A DNA stretch of 64,000 nucleotides from Microbacteriaceae bacterium (GCA_024639935.1 JAHEFZ010000008.1:1-64000); one strand, 5' to 3'. Positions 52,830-63,150 are shown, counted from the first letter of the stretch. Numbers and translations: made by a program. The notes: generated by a model from the letters alone, not told the origin.

Positions 52830-54380
52830 ATGCTCAGTTTCATCACTCGCCGACTCGTTGCGACGCTCGCGGTGTTACTCGTTGCGTCTTTCGTGGTCTA
52901 CATGCTGACCGCGAACTCGGGTGACCCGCTCGAAGCGCTTCGTACCCAAAACGACCCCGCTTCGGTTGCTAAAAGAGCAACGCTCACCGAAAAGCTCGAT
53001 CTTGACACCCCACCGTTTTTTCGCTACTTCAAGTGGTTGGGCGGAGCGGCGAGTTGCGTCATCGGACAGTGCAATTTGGGCGTTTCCGTGATTCGCGGCG
53101 ACGAGCCGGTTGCCAATGCGTTGGGTAACGCGATGCAATCGACTCTGTCTCTTGTCATTCTCGCGACGGTTCTGTCGATCTTGTTCGGCGTCGCAATCGG
53201 GATGACCACCGCGCTTCGCCAGTACAGCGGTTACGACTACACCGTGACTTTCGCCGCATTCATCTTTTATTCACTTCCGATCTTTTGGGTCGCGGTTTTG
53301 CTCAAGGAATTTGGCGCGATTCGGTTTAATGAGTTTCTGGGCGATCCATCCATTCCGTGGTGGATCGCACTGACGGTTGGCTGCGTGCTCGCTCTTGTGG
53401 TCCAAGCAGTAGTCGGCGGGCACTTGAGATTACGCATTCGAACCGCGGGAATCTCGTTCGCCCTGACGTCGGGGATTCTTATCCTTCTCGACATCACTCA
53501 GTGGCTGAAAAGCCCGTCAATCGGAATCATCGGTGTCGCGCTAATGGGAATCGGCGTTGGCGCGCTGATGTTATTCATCACATCCAACTTGACAAAACGA
53601 ACCTTACAGTTTTCGGTGGGCGCGACCGTGATTGCCGTGGTAGCAATGTGGTTTCCGCTCCAGTTTGTCTGGTTCTACTTCAACAACCCTCTCGCCATCG
53701 TCGTCGTCGCTCTGTTGCTCGCAGGGCTCGGTGTAGTCGCAGGATTTTTCCTCGGTGGTGACGACCGCACCGAGGCGATGCGCGTCGCGGCGATAACTGG
53801 CGCCTTGTCCACGGCGCCTCTCGTGCTGGACCAAATGTTCATGCGCTGGGGTGATTATGTACAGATTATCCCTCTGCGATCGGGAGTGATTTCGACGATC
53901 GGCGCAAACACCCCCGTTCTGGCAAACAGCGACGACACGTGGATGCGAATGCTGGACTCATCGACGCACCTCATTCTTCCCACCGCTGCCCTCATGATCA
54001 TTTCGGTTGCCGGATACACGCGCTACACACGCGCGACTCTGCTCGAGGTTCTCAACCAGGATTATGTGCGGACGGCTCGCGCGAAGGGGCTTCCCGAGAC
54101 GACGGTCATCATGCGTCACGCGTTCCGAAACACTCTTATTCCGATAGCCACAATTGTGGCGTTCGACTTCGGGGCCGTCATCGGCGGGGCAATCATCACC
54201 GAACGGGTGTTCGCCTGGCAGGGAATGGGTGCGCTGTTTAATCAGGGACTTCGAGAGGTCGATGTCAATCTCGTGATGGGCGTATTCCTTGTCACCGGCG
54301 TCGCCGCCGTCGTATTCAATATCCTCGCCGACTTGGCGTATTCCGCCCTCGACCCGCGAATTCGCATTACGGAGGCGTGA
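52830..54380 (+). CDS. Peptide ABC transporter permease, OppB-like with internal extension
   Basis: 516 residues against the usual 310-340. The N-terminal helix and the RGDEPVANALGNAMQSTLSL region match OppB/DppB. The EAA loop DYVRTARAKGLPETTVIMRHAFRN lies near 415. About 165-340 is an insertion holding several extra hydrophobic helices not found in E. coli DppB. AGGA precedes the ATG. It is followed by the OppC-like gene. Confidence 0.9.
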   Translation: MLSFITRRLVATLAVLLVASFVVYMLTANSGDPLEALRTQNDPASVAKRATLTEKLDLDTPPFFRYFKWLGGAASCVIGQCNLGVSVIRGDEPVANALGNAMQSTLSLVILATVLSILFGVAIGMTTALRQYSGYDYTVTFAAFIFYSLPIFWVAVLLKEFGAIRFNEFLGDPSIPWWIALTVGCVLALVVQAVVGGHLRLRIRTAGISFALTSGILILLDITQWLKSPSIGIIGVALMGIGVGALMLFITSNLTKRTLQFSVGATVIAVVAMWFPLQFVWFYFNNPLAIVVVALLLAGLGVVAGFFLGGDDRTEAMRVAAITGALSTAPLVLDQMFMRWGDYVQIIPLRSGVISTIGANTPVLANSDDTWMRMLDSSTHLILPTAALMIISVAGYTRYTRATLLEVLNQDYVRTARAKGLPETTVIMRHAFRNTLIPIATIVAFDFGAVIGGAIITERVFAWQGMGALFNQGLREVDVNLVMGVFLVTGVAAVVFNILADLAYSALDPRIRITEA

Positions 54381-54382
54381 CC

Positions 54383-55447
54383 ATGGCACGCAAAAAAATT
54401 TCCGCACCAAACACAGAGCAAATCGCGCTGTCGGAACTAACAATCGAGCAGCGACAGATTGAAGGACTCAGCCTCTCGACGGTCGTTCGCCGCCGTTTCT
54501 TCCAGCACAAGGCTGCCGTTACAAGCCTTATCGTCCTCGGAATAATCGTCGTGCTCGCGTTCACGTCGGTTGGCACCATCATTGGCGGCACGGGTCGACT
54601 GGCCGCGGACACCGACAGCGGAGAAATCATTCTCGACGGACTGCGGATTAGCGGCTGGTGGCCGTTCGACTGGTACAAAAACTACCCCATCACAACCCCG
54701 GGCGGACTGCCGTCGTGGGAACACCCATTCGGTCAAGACACTCTGGGCAAGGACATCTTTGCGCGTGTGATGCGCGGGATCCAACAATCCCTCACTGTCG
54801 TCACGCTGATTGGAATTCTCGCCACAGTTCTCGGGGTAGTCATCGGGGCGGTTGCGGGGTTCATTCGCGGGTGGCTCGACAACCTTCTCATGCGAATGAC
54901 CGACGCGATAATCATCATCCCGGGGCTCATTCTGGGCGCCGTCTTGGGTCGCACAATCGGCGGAAACGCAATCTCGCTCGGAATCTTGCTCGGGCTTGTG
55001 TCCTGGACGGGACTTGCCCGTTTAGTTCGCGGCGAATTCCTTGCCCTGCGGGAACGAGAATTCGTCGACGCGGCGCGGGTTGCCGGCGCCTCCAATTTCC
55101 GCATCATTTTTCGGCACATCCTTCCGAACTCCATCGGTATCGTCGTGGTCAACGCGACACTTCTCATGAGCGCGGCAATACTCACGGAGACCGCACTATC
55201 ATTCCTCGGGTTTGGTATCACCGCGCCGGATATCTCGCTTGGTCAAATCATCTCGCAGTACAACGAGGCCTTCAAAACCCGCCCGTGGTTGTTTTGGTGG
55301 CCCGGATTCTTCATCGTCGTTGTGGCTCTGTGTATCAATTTCATCGGTGATGGGTTGCGAGACGCCTTTGATCCACGTCAGCGCCGAATGCCTAAGTTGA
55401 CGAGCTTGTCCCGCCAAATCCGTGAACTGACGGGCGGTGGACGATAA
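54383..55447 (+). CDS. Peptide ABC transporter permease, OppC-like
   Basis: 354 residues from ATG 54383, which has GGAGG seven bases upstream; GTG 54377 would be too close to it. The N-terminal helix is near 41-60, then EHPFGQDTLGKDIFARVMRG, AVAGFIRGWLDNLLMRMTD and the EAA loop REREFVDAARVAGASNFRIIFR. It forms the heterodimeric channel with the OppB-like protein. The next gene on the plus strand is the dual ATPase, after an opposing PH-domain gene. Confidence 0.92.
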   Translation: MARKKISAPNTEQIALSELTIEQRQIEGLSLSTVVRRRFFQHKAAVTSLIVLGIIVVLAFTSVGTIIGGTGRLAADTDSGEIILDGLRISGWWPFDWYKNYPITTPGGLPSWEHPFGQDTLGKDIFARVMRGIQQSLTVVTLIGILATVLGVVIGAVAGFIRGWLDNLLMRMTDAIIIIPGLILGAVLGRTIGGNAISLGILLGLVSWTGLARLVRGEFLALREREFVDAARVAGASNFRIIFRHILPNSIGIVVVNATLLMSAAILTETALSFLGFGITAPDISLGQIISQYNEAFKTRPWLFWWPGFFIVVVALCINFIGDGLRDAFDPRQRRMPKLTSLSRQIRELTGGGR

Positions 55448-55461
55448 TGGCCGGCGTCACG

Positions 55462-56034
55462 TCAGATAGCCAAGGCGCCTGCTGCCGCGGCGCCCAACAC
55501 AAGAAGGGCGATAACCAGCCGCAGGTCGACGCGCGACTCGACGCGAGCACTGTCGTTCCCCCGTCGCTCCCAGTGGCGGCGAACGAGAGCTGCTGCTCCG
55601 CCCGAGTCACTGGTGATGAGATCGCCGGGACGAACCGTTCCCGCGAGGTAGGTGGTCTCGGGCAGGTGCTGCCCTTGATCGCGGCTAGCAGCCATGGCCG
55701 CGTAGCGACTGGGTGCGGGTGCGGCCCAGACCGAGATGCGTTTGTTGTGAAGAAAGAGGGTCAGCCCCCACTTGGTGTCGATTCGCTTAATCGCTCCCCA
55801 CTCGATCTCGTGGGTCGCAACGATGTTGCGAACGTTGACACCGGTTTCTCGGATCATCAGTCGGGGTCGCCACAGTGTTGCGTAGATGGCCAGTGCGAGG
55901 AATGCCGTAACTGCGACTCCGCGAAGGACGACGACAATGTCGCCTGTTGCGGCGGTGGTTGCTGCGGCTCCACTAAAGATGAGGACAAAAACGACGGCCA
56001 GTATGCGGCCAGAGCGGGATACGAACGTCGTCAT
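55462..56034 (-). CDS. PH-domain membrane protein, antisense within the peptide transporter locus
   Basis: 190 residues. Two N-terminal helices (about 9-47) are followed by a bacterial PH-like domain (GVNVRNIVATHEIEWGAIKRI, then WGLTLFLHNKRISVWAAPAPSR) and a C-terminal helix DLRLVIALLVLGAAAAGALAI. This is the bPH_6-like membrane protein common in actinobacteria; function unknown. It sits on the opposite strand between the permease and ATPase genes, so reading through the transporter operon makes its antisense RNA. Confidence 0.82.
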   Translation of the reverse strand: MTTFVSRSGRILAVVFVLIFSGAAATTAATGDIVVVLRGVAVTAFLALAIYATLWRPRLMIRETGVNVRNIVATHEIEWGAIKRIDTKWGLTLFLHNKRISVWAAPAPSRYAAMAASRDQGQHLPETTYLAGTVRPGDLITSDSGGAAALVRRHWERRGNDSARVESRVDLRLVIALLVLGAAAAGALAI

Positions 56035-56063
56035 GCTCTCAATGGTGTCATGGAGGTGACGCG

Positions 56064-57716
56064 ATGAGTGCGAAGAGCGTTGTCATCGAGGCACGAAAAC
56101 TCGGAGTTGATTTTTGGGTTGACGGCGAATGGGTGATGGCCGCCGAAGATGTGAATTATTCTGTGCGCGCTGGCGAGGTTCTTGCCATCGTGGGCGAATC
56201 GGGTTCTGGAAAGTCGGCGTCCTCAATGTCGTTACTGGGCCTTCTGCCGTCAAATGGCCGCGCGACCGGACATGTTCTGCTCAGCGGCGAGGACACTCTC
56301 ACCGCGACTCCGGAACGTATTCGTGCGATTCGTGGACGCGAAATTGCGGTCATTTTCCAAGAGCCGATGACGGCGATGAACCCTGTCTACACGATTGGTT
56401 TTCAAATCGTTGAGGCACTTAAGGTGCATTTCCCGAAACTCTCGCGAGCCGCAGCAAAGGCGCGGGCCATCGAACTTCTTGGCTTAGTTGAGCTGCCGGA
56501 TCCGCAAAAGGCTTTCAATTCGTACCCCCACCAGTTGTCGGGCGGTCAACGCCAGCGCGCGATGATTGCCCAGTCCATTTCGTGCGACCCCAAGGTGCTC
56601 ATCGCCGACGAGCCCACCACGGCTCTCGATGTGACAATTCAGGCGGAGATTCTTGATTTGCTTCGGTCGCTCAATGAACGACTGGGAACGGCCATCATAC
56701 TCATCACGCATGACATGGGTGTCGTCGCCGACATGGCCGATCACGTTCTCGTCATGAAAAACGGACAGATTGTCGAATCAGGTTCTGTCCTCGACATTTA
56801 CAAGCACGCGAAGGTTGCCTATACGCAGGAATTGCTCGCAGCAGTCCCGCACCTCGGTACCGGCGCGGCATCGGGGAAGAAAGCCGCCTCGCACGCGGGA
56901 GAGACTCCGGTTCTGTCGTTAAAGAACGTCGATATCACGTACCCCAAGCGCGGGCGGGTCGCGGCGTTCCGCGCCGCCGAAGACGTTTCGATTGACATTT
57001 ACCCCGGTGAAGTTCTTGGCCTGGTCGGTGAGTCAGGTTCCGGCAAGACCACGATCGGACGTGCGGTTGTCGGACTGTTGCCCGTGTCCGGCGGAGCCAT
57101 TACCGTCGCCGGCCAAGACATGGTCAACGTGTCAGTGAAAGAACTGCGTGAGGTTCGCCGACAGATTGGAATCGTTTTCCAAGACCCAGGCTCGTCACTC
57201 AACCCCCGTTGGCCCATCGGTCAAAGCATCGGAGAACCACTCGTTCTCAACGGCGGGTTCAGCACGGAACAAATTTCTGCCCGCGTCGAAGACCTTCTCG
57301 ATATGGTCGAGCTGCCGCGGACGTACCGCAACCGTTACCCTCACGAACTCTCGGGTGGACAACGTCAACGCGTGGGAATCGCCCGGGCGCTGGCGCTCAA
57401 CCCCGCAATCCTGGTGGCGGACGAGCCGACCTCCGCGCTCGATGTCTCGGTTCAGGCCCGAGTGTTGGAACTTTTGACGACAATTCAGAAGGTGCAAAAG
57501 TTTGCGATTTTGTTCATCTCCCACGACCTCGCGGTGATTGATTTGCTGAGTGACCGCATTGCGGTCATGCATCACGGTAAAATCGTAGAGCAGGGTTCGA
57601 CGGACCAGATTCTGCGTAACCCGCAAGACCCTTACACAAAGAGGCTCATCGCCGCCGTGCCCGTTCCGGACCCCGAGGAACAACGCGTGCGTCGACGTGC
57701 GCGCACTACTACCTAA
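56064..57716 (+). CDS. Fused dual ATP-binding protein of the peptide ABC transporter (DppD-DppF type)
   Basis: 550 residues with two complete ABC domains. Domain 1: Walker A GESGSGKSAS (44-53) and signature LSGGQRQRAMIAQS. Domain 2: Walker A GESGSGKTTIGRA near 322 and signature LSGGQRQRVGIARAL near 429. Each has the oligopeptide-type C-terminal extension (TQELLAAVPHL, TKRLIAAVPVPDP). This replaces separate DppD and DppF subunits. GGAGGTG precedes the ATG. It most likely serves the permeases upstream. Confidence 0.94.
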   Translation: MSAKSVVIEARKLGVDFWVDGEWVMAAEDVNYSVRAGEVLAIVGESGSGKSASSMSLLGLLPSNGRATGHVLLSGEDTLTATPERIRAIRGREIAVIFQEPMTAMNPVYTIGFQIVEALKVHFPKLSRAAAKARAIELLGLVELPDPQKAFNSYPHQLSGGQRQRAMIAQSISCDPKVLIADEPTTALDVTIQAEILDLLRSLNERLGTAIILITHDMGVVADMADHVLVMKNGQIVESGSVLDIYKHAKVAYTQELLAAVPHLGTGAASGKKAASHAGETPVLSLKNVDITYPKRGRVAAFRAAEDVSIDIYPGEVLGLVGESGSGKTTIGRAVVGLLPVSGGAITVAGQDMVNVSVKELREVRRQIGIVFQDPGSSLNPRWPIGQSIGEPLVLNGGFSTEQISARVEDLLDMVELPRTYRNRYPHELSGGQRQRVGIARALALNPAILVADEPTSALDVSVQARVLELLTTIQKVQKFAILFISHDLAVIDLLSDRIAVMHHGKIVEQGSTDQILRNPQDPYTKRLIAAVPVPDPEEQRVRRRARTTT

Positions 57717-57727
57717 AGGATTTCATC

Positions 57728-59635
57728 ATGGCAATCGCCACACGCAACGATCTTCGAAATGTGGCGATCGTCGCTCACGTTGACCACGGCAAGACCACGC
57801 TTGTCGACGCGATGCTCCGGCAGACGGGCTCTTTCGCGGCGCACGGTTCAGTCGAAGACCGCGTCATGGATTCGAACGACCTTGAGCGCGAAAAGGGCAT
57901 CACGATCCTCGCGAAAAATACGGCGGTGTCGTATTCCGGAAAGCACGCGACCAACGGTCCGATCACGATCAACGTCATCGATACCCCCGGTCACGCCGAC
58001 TTTGGCGGCGAAGTTGAACGAGGGCTATCAATGGTTGACGGTGTCGTTCTTCTCGTCGATGCAAGCGAAGGCCCACTTCCTCAGACCCGATTCGTATTGC
58101 GTAAAGCGCTCGAAGCGAAACTCCCCGTCATCCTTCTCGTGAACAAGACCGACCGTCCCGACGCGCGAATCGATGAAGTCGTGCATGAATCACAAGATCT
58201 ACTGCTCGGCCTCGCATCCGACCTTCATGACGATGTTCCTGACCTTGATCTCGACGGAATCCTCGACCTCCCCATCGTGTACGCATCGGGTCGCAACGGC
58301 GCCGCCTCGTGGAACCGCCCGGCCGACGGCGCGCTTCCCGACAACGACGACCTCGAGCCGCTTTTTGACGCAATTCTCAAGCACATCCCTGCTCCGACCT
58401 TTGACACGGATCACCCGCTGCAGGCTCATGTCACCAACCTTGACGCATCGCCGTTCCTCGGACGAATTGCGCTTCTCCGCATCTTCAATGGTGAACTGAA
58501 GAAAGGTCAGACCGTTGCGTGGATGAAACACGACGGAACGGTCGAAAACGTTCGAATCACGGAGTTACTAACGACGAAGGCACTCGAGCGTGTCCCCACC
58601 GACTCGGCGATGGCGGGGGACATCGTCGCGGTTGCTGGAATCGAGAACATCACCATCGGCGAAACAATTGCGGACATGAACGACCCCCGCGCACTTCCCG
58701 TCATCACGGTGGACGAACCCGCGATCTCGATGACGATTGGTACCAACACTTCGCCGCTCGTGGGCAAAGTCAAGGGTCACAAGCTCACGGGTCGAATGGT
58801 CAAGGACCGCCTCGACCGCGAACTAATCGGAAACGTGTCCGTTCGACTGGTTGACATTGGTCGCCCCGACGCCTGGGAGATTCAGGGTCGAGGCGAACTG
58901 GCGTTGGCCATTCTTGTCGAGAACATGCGGCGCGAAGGCTTTGAACTCACCGTCGGAAAGCCCCAGGTTGTCACAAAGAAGGTGGACGGTGCGACCCACG
59001 AACCGTTCGAACACCTCACGGTGGATGCTCCGGAAGAATACCTCGGAGCGATCACGCAACTCCTCGCCGCTCGTAAAGGCCGCATGGAGGGAATGACGAA
59101 TCACGGAACCGGTTGGGTTCGCATGGAGTTCATTGTCCCGTCCCGTGGACTCATCGGATTCCGCACCGAATTTCTCACAATTTCCCGCGGTACCGGTATA
59201 GCGAACGCCATCGCCCACGGTTACGGTCCGTGGGCTGGGCAGATTGTCACGCGTCAAAACGGTTCGATTGTGTCCGACCGCCAGGGCGTCGCGACGCCAT
59301 TTGCGATGATGGCGTTACAAGAGCGCATGGCGTTCTTTGTTCAGCCCGGTGACGAAGTTTACGAGGGCATGGTCGTCGGAGAGAATGCGCGGGCCGATGA
59401 CATGGACGTCAATGTGACGAAAGAAAAGCAGCTGAACAACATTCGCTCGTCAACCTCAGAGATTCTCGAAAAGATGACGCCGCCCCGTGACATGACACTC
59501 GAAGAGTGTCTCGAATTCGCGCGGGAAGATGAGTGCGTCGAGGTGACTCCCGCAAAGATTCGCATCCGCAAGGTCGAACTCGAGCAAACCCTTCGCGCGC
59601 GCGCTGCGTCACGCCTAAAGCGCCAGAACGATTAG
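57728..59635 (+). CDS. typA: Translational GTPase TypA/BipA
   Basis: 635 residues. G1 AHVDHGKTTLVDAML, G2 with EREKGITILAKNTAV, G3 IDTPGHADFGGEVERGLSM, G4 NKTDRPDAR, then EF-G-like domains and the TypA-specific C-terminus with GTGIANAIAHGYGPW and VNVTKEKQLNNIRSS. It is a ribosome-associated GTPase for assembly and stress adaptation. AAAGGA precedes the ATG. It follows the peptide transporter ATPase by 11 bases and may be partly cotranscribed. Confidence 0.97.
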   Translation: MAIATRNDLRNVAIVAHVDHGKTTLVDAMLRQTGSFAAHGSVEDRVMDSNDLEREKGITILAKNTAVSYSGKHATNGPITINVIDTPGHADFGGEVERGLSMVDGVVLLVDASEGPLPQTRFVLRKALEAKLPVILLVNKTDRPDARIDEVVHESQDLLLGLASDLHDDVPDLDLDGILDLPIVYASGRNGAASWNRPADGALPDNDDLEPLFDAILKHIPAPTFDTDHPLQAHVTNLDASPFLGRIALLRIFNGELKKGQTVAWMKHDGTVENVRITELLTTKALERVPTDSAMAGDIVAVAGIENITIGETIADMNDPRALPVITVDEPAISMTIGTNTSPLVGKVKGHKLTGRMVKDRLDRELIGNVSVRLVDIGRPDAWEIQGRGELALAILVENMRREGFELTVGKPQVVTKKVDGATHEPFEHLTVDAPEEYLGAITQLLAARKGRMEGMTNHGTGWVRMEFIVPSRGLIGFRTEFLTISRGTGIANAIAHGYGPWAGQIVTRQNGSIVSDRQGVATPFAMMALQERMAFFVQPGDEVYEGMVVGENARADDMDVNVTKEKQLNNIRSSTSEILEKMTPPRDMTLEECLEFAREDECVEVTPAKIRIRKVELEQTLRARAASRLKRQND

Positions 59636-59647
59636 ACGCGACGTGGA

Positions 59648-59653
59648 TAGGCT
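59648..59653 (+). promoter_or_regulatory. -10 element TAGGCT, leaderless start of FAH-family gene
   Basis: TAGGCT ends six bases before GTG 59660. Confidence 0.5.
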
Positions 59654-59659
59654 GAACGC

Positions 59660-60439
59660 GTGAAGGTTGTCCGGTTTCGTCATAGCGGGGAGCCCCGTTA
59701 CGGCGTGATTGAGGGAAACGACGTCATTCTGCTCGAGGGTGACCCGATTCACGATGGGCTCACGACGACCAACGACACGGTCGCACTGGCGGATATCGTG
59801 CCGATGGCACCGGTCTCCCCGTCAAAAGTAATTTGTGTCGGTATGAATTTCGCCGAACACGCGGCCGAGATGCACCACGATGGACCGCAAACCCCGCTCG
59901 TCTTCCTCAAGCCTCCAACCGCAGTCATCGGCCCGGGCGAAGAGATCATCCTTCCCCCCGTCGAGGGACGAATCGTGCACGAGGGCGAACTTGCCATCGT
60001 GATCGGATCTGTTGCCCATCGCGTACCGGAAAAGAACTGGGCCGAGGCGATTTTTGGATACACCATCGCCAATGACGTGTCCGCGCGAGACGTCATGTTT
60101 GCCGATGGGCAGTGGGCGCGCGCCAAGGGATTCGATACGTTTTGTCCGATCGGCCCGTGGATCGAGACCGAATTCGATCCGTTCGCGCATAACGAGATCA
60201 CGACGCGCGTGGATGGCGAAGTCCGTCGTCACGGCTTCACCGGCGACATGACCCACAAGGTTCCCGAGATTATTGCGTTTGTGTCGAATGCTTTCACGCT
60301 GTACCCCGGCGACATCATCTGCACTGGAACACCCGCGGGGCTCGGCGGATTCGTCGACGGACAAACTGTCGAAATCACCATCGAAGGCATTGGCACTCTC
60401 TCAAACCCTGCCAAAAATCGCGACGACCGAGTTTCCTGA
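59660..60439 (+). CDS. Fumarylacetoacetate hydrolase family protein
   Basis: 259 residues. The FAH fold shows as ICVGMNFAEHAAEM, FLKPPTAVIGPGEEIILPP, the metal-binding EGELAIVIG (near 107), NDVSARDVMF and GDIICTGTPAGLG. Members include acylpyruvases, oxaloacetate decarboxylases and hydroxyheptadienedioate isomerases; which one this is cannot be told. Its stop overlaps the following MFS ATG as TGATG. Start GTG 59660 fits the leaderless pattern. Confidence 0.9.
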   Translation: MKVVRFRHSGEPRYGVIEGNDVILLEGDPIHDGLTTTNDTVALADIVPMAPVSPSKVICVGMNFAEHAAEMHHDGPQTPLVFLKPPTAVIGPGEEIILPPVEGRIVHEGELAIVIGSVAHRVPEKNWAEAIFGYTIANDVSARDVMFADGQWARAKGFDTFCPIGPWIETEFDPFAHNEITTRVDGEVRRHGFTGDMTHKVPEIIAFVSNAFTLYPGDIICTGTPAGLGGFVDGQTVEITIEGIGTLSNPAKNRDDRVS

Positions 60440-61641
60440 TGTCCAGTCCAACCGACGATATCCGCCGAATTCGTCGAGCGCTTATCGCGGGGCAAGTCTT
60501 CGCGGGAATAGGTCTCGGGTCTGCCGTGTCCGTCGGCTCACTTCTCGCCGCGCACATCGCCGGCGGAGATTCGGCTGCGGGGCTCGCCGCCACCATGTCG
60601 ACACTGGGTTCCGCAGTCGCGGCAATCCCGCTGGCGCGGGTTGCGTTGCAGCGCGGTCGACGACGTGCGCTGACCTTGGGCGCGTCGATCGCGATTCTCG
60701 GAGGGTCGCTCATCATCGTCGCGGGGGGACTAATGTCCCTTCCGCTCGTGCTTCTCGGACTATTGGGGCTGGGAGTCGGTGGCGCAGTAAATCTTCAAGC
60801 GCGGTTCGCGGTAACCGACTATTCCAGCGCGGAAAATCGTGGACGTGACCTTTCCATGGTCGTGTGGGCGACGACCATCGGGGCAATCGTCGGCCCCAAC
60901 CTCAACGGAGTTGGTGTGGCGATCGGCGACGCGCTCGGAATGCCGGAGTTGACGGGGCCCTTCATTTTTACTGTTGCCGCTCAAATCGCTGCCGCGTCGA
61001 TGTACTGGTGGGGAATCGGGCCTCACGTTCCCACGGTGACGGTCACGAAAACAGCGGCAACCACGGCGGCAACGCTCTCGCGAGCCGTCCCATTCGCAAT
61101 CGCGGTGATCGGACTCGGCCACGCCACAATGGTCGCCGTCATGGCCATGACTCCTGTTCATTTGGTGCACGACGGGGCAACGGTCGGCGAGGCAAGTTTC
61201 GTCATTTCGCTGCACGTTGCGGGGATGTACGCGATGTCCCCCCTGTTCGGCATTCTCAGCGACAAGATTGGGCGAATTCCGGTGTTGATATTCGGGCAGG
61301 TCATCTTGGCCGTCAGTCTGGCGCTCACCGCATTTTTTCCTATGGACCACACCATCGTGACCATTGGACTGATTTTCCTCGGTCTTGGCTGGAGTGCGAA
61401 CACGGTGGCGGGTAGCGCGCTCATCGGCGAACTTTCTCAGGGACCACGGCGACTGACCATTCAGGGGCGAAGCGATGCGGCCATGAGCGCTTCCGGCGCC
61501 CTCGCAGGAGTCCTTGCTGGCCCCGCGGTCACGGCGTTGGGCTATTCCGGGCTTTCCGTTGCCTCCTTCGCGTTCGTCGCCTCGGCCGCCGCCCTTATCG
61601 CCCTGATTGTCAGCCTGCGGTCCCGCGAATCCACGGAATAG
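60439..61641 (+). CDS. MFS transporter
   Basis: 400 residues, twelve predicted helices. The loop between the first and second halves and SPLFGILSDKIGRIPVLIFG are typical MFS motifs; GQVFAGIGLGSAVSVGSLLAAH opens the protein. Coupled to the FAH-family gene, suggesting import or export of a related carboxylate, though this is only positional. No ribosome site is evident beyond the coupling. Confidence 0.87.
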   Translation: MSSPTDDIRRIRRALIAGQVFAGIGLGSAVSVGSLLAAHIAGGDSAAGLAATMSTLGSAVAAIPLARVALQRGRRRALTLGASIAILGGSLIIVAGGLMSLPLVLLGLLGLGVGGAVNLQARFAVTDYSSAENRGRDLSMVVWATTIGAIVGPNLNGVGVAIGDALGMPELTGPFIFTVAAQIAAASMYWWGIGPHVPTVTVTKTAATTAATLSRAVPFAIAVIGLGHATMVAVMAMTPVHLVHDGATVGEASFVISLHVAGMYAMSPLFGILSDKIGRIPVLIFGQVILAVSLALTAFFPMDHTIVTIGLIFLGLGWSANTVAGSALIGELSQGPRRLTIQGRSDAAMSASGALAGVLAGPAVTALGYSGLSVASFAFVASAAALIALIVSLRSRESTE

Positions 61642-61644
61642 ACT
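61639..61644 (+). promoter_or_regulatory. -10-like TAGACT upstream of gltX
   Basis: TAGACT lies nine bases before ATG 61654, three more than the strict leaderless spacing, giving a leader of about three bases. Confidence 0.35.
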
Positions 61645-61653
61645 GGCACCCAT

Positions 61654-63150
61654 ATGAAGACACCGTTCTCGACCGCAACGGGCAGTGACATCCGGGTTCG
61701 TTTTTGTCCGTCCCCAACCGGTACTCCACACGTCGGCCTGATTCGAACCTGCCTTTTCAACTGGGCCTACGCGCGGCACGTCGGCGGCACGTTTATCTTT
61801 CGCATCGAGGACACCGATTCTGAACGAGACTCGGAGGAATCCTACGAACAGCTTCTCGACGCTCTGAGCTGGCTCGGTCTCGATTGGGACGAGGGCGTGG
61901 TCAAGGGTGGCCCTCACGAGCCGTATCGTCAATCGCAACGCACCGAGATTTACCAGGAAATCATCGACTCTCTTGTCACATCGGGGCACCTCTACGAGTC
62001 GTTTGTCACTCCGGAGGAAATGGAAGCCCGCAACGTCGCCGCCGGTCGAGACCCCAAGATGGGATATGACAATTTCGAACGCGACCTTTCGGCCGACGAA
62101 CGCGCGGCATTTCGCACCGAGGGCCGCCGGCCAGCGTTGCGACTTCGTGTTCCCGCGGAAGACCTCGGTTTCGACGATCTGGTTCGTGGGCCCATCACCT
62201 TCCCCGTCGGAACGACGTCAGACTTCGTCGTTGTGCGTCCCAACGGTGCGCCCCTGTACACATTCGTCAATCCGGTGGACGACGCTCTCATGGGCGTCAC
62301 TCACGTGTTGCGCGGCGAAGACCTGTTGGCGTCAACCCCCCGTCAGATCGCCCTCTACCATGCGCTCATCGAGGTTGGTGTGACGACTTTTGTGCCGCGA
62401 TTCGGCCACCTTCCGTACGTCATGGGCGAGGGCAACAAGAAGCTGTCCAAGCGCGACCCGGAATCGAACCTTTTCCATCATCGAGACCGCGGGTTCATCC
62501 GCGAGGGCCTTCTCAACTACTTGTCACTGCTCGGTTGGTCAATCGCGTCGGATCGCGATGTCTTCGGCATAGACGAGATGGTCGCCGCGTTTGATGTTGC
62601 GGACGTCAACCCGAATCCCGCGCGATTCGACCTGAAAAAGGCCGAGTCGATTAACGGTGATCAGATTCGTCTGTTACCGCGTGATGTGTTCGTCGACCGA
62701 TCGCTACCGTACCTCCACGCGGCCGGATTGGTCGATGACAATCCGACCAGTCACCAGCGTGCTCGCCTGACCGAAATTGCGCCGCATATTCAGGACCGGA
62801 CCCAGTTGATGGGCGAGATTCCCGAGATGATTCGGTTCCTCTTGACGGACGACGGTGATCTGGCCGTTGCCGACGATGCCCGAGCGACGCTCGACGCCGA
62901 TGCCGCTCGAATTCTCGATGCCGCTCACGGTGCCCTCTCGGACCTCGTGGATTGGTCGACAGGCAACATCGAAGAAACTCTTCGAACCAGTCTGATTGAG
63001 GGACTCGAACTGGGGCCACGAAGCGCGTTTGGTGCGGTTCGAACGGCCATTTCGGGCCGTCGAATCAGTCCTCCGCTCTTCGAATCGCTGGAGATTCTTG
63101 GTCGTGAATCCAGCCTTGCCCGCATTGTCTCTCTACGGAGTTCGTTGTGA
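61654..63150 (+). CDS. gltX: Glutamyl-tRNA synthetase
   Basis: 498 residues. The HIGH-type motif is [12 protein letters not shown] (residues 17-28), and the KMSKS-type motif is KKLSKRD (near 262). [19 protein letters not shown] and [15 protein letters not shown] are also typical. It charges tRNA-Glu. A tRNA-Gln gene follows within 80 bases. Actinobacteria of this type usually lack GlnRS and use GatCAB, so the enzyme is probably non-discriminating; this is inference. Confidence 0.96.
   Translation: MKTPFSTATGSDIRVRFCPSPTGTPHVGLIRTCLFNWAYARHVGGTFIFRIEDTDSERDSEESYEQLLDALSWLGLDWDEGVVKGGPHEPYRQSQRTEIYQEIIDSLVTSGHLYESFVTPEEMEARNVAAGRDPKMGYDNFERDLSADERAAFRTEGRRPALRLRVPAEDLGFDDLVRGPITFPVGTTSDFVVVRPNGAPLYTFVNPVDDALMGVTHVLRGEDLLASTPRQIALYHALIEVGVTTFVPRFGHLPYVMGEGNKKLSKRDPESNLFHHRDRGFIREGLLNYLSLLGWSIASDRDVFGIDEMVAAFDVADVNPNPARFDLKKAESINGDQIRLLPRDVFVDRSLPYLHAAGLVDDNPTSHQRARLTEIAPHIQDRTQLMGEIPEMIRFLLTDDGDLAVADDARATLDADAARILDAAHGALSDLVDWSTGNIEETLRTSLIEGLELGPRSAFGAVRTAISGRRISPPLFESLEILGRESSLARIVSLRSSL

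Noticed and set aside
60760..61989. 409-codon minus-strand open frame opposite the MFS gene and the gltX start
   Set aside because: Shadow of two clear genes; composition is unlike a real protein.
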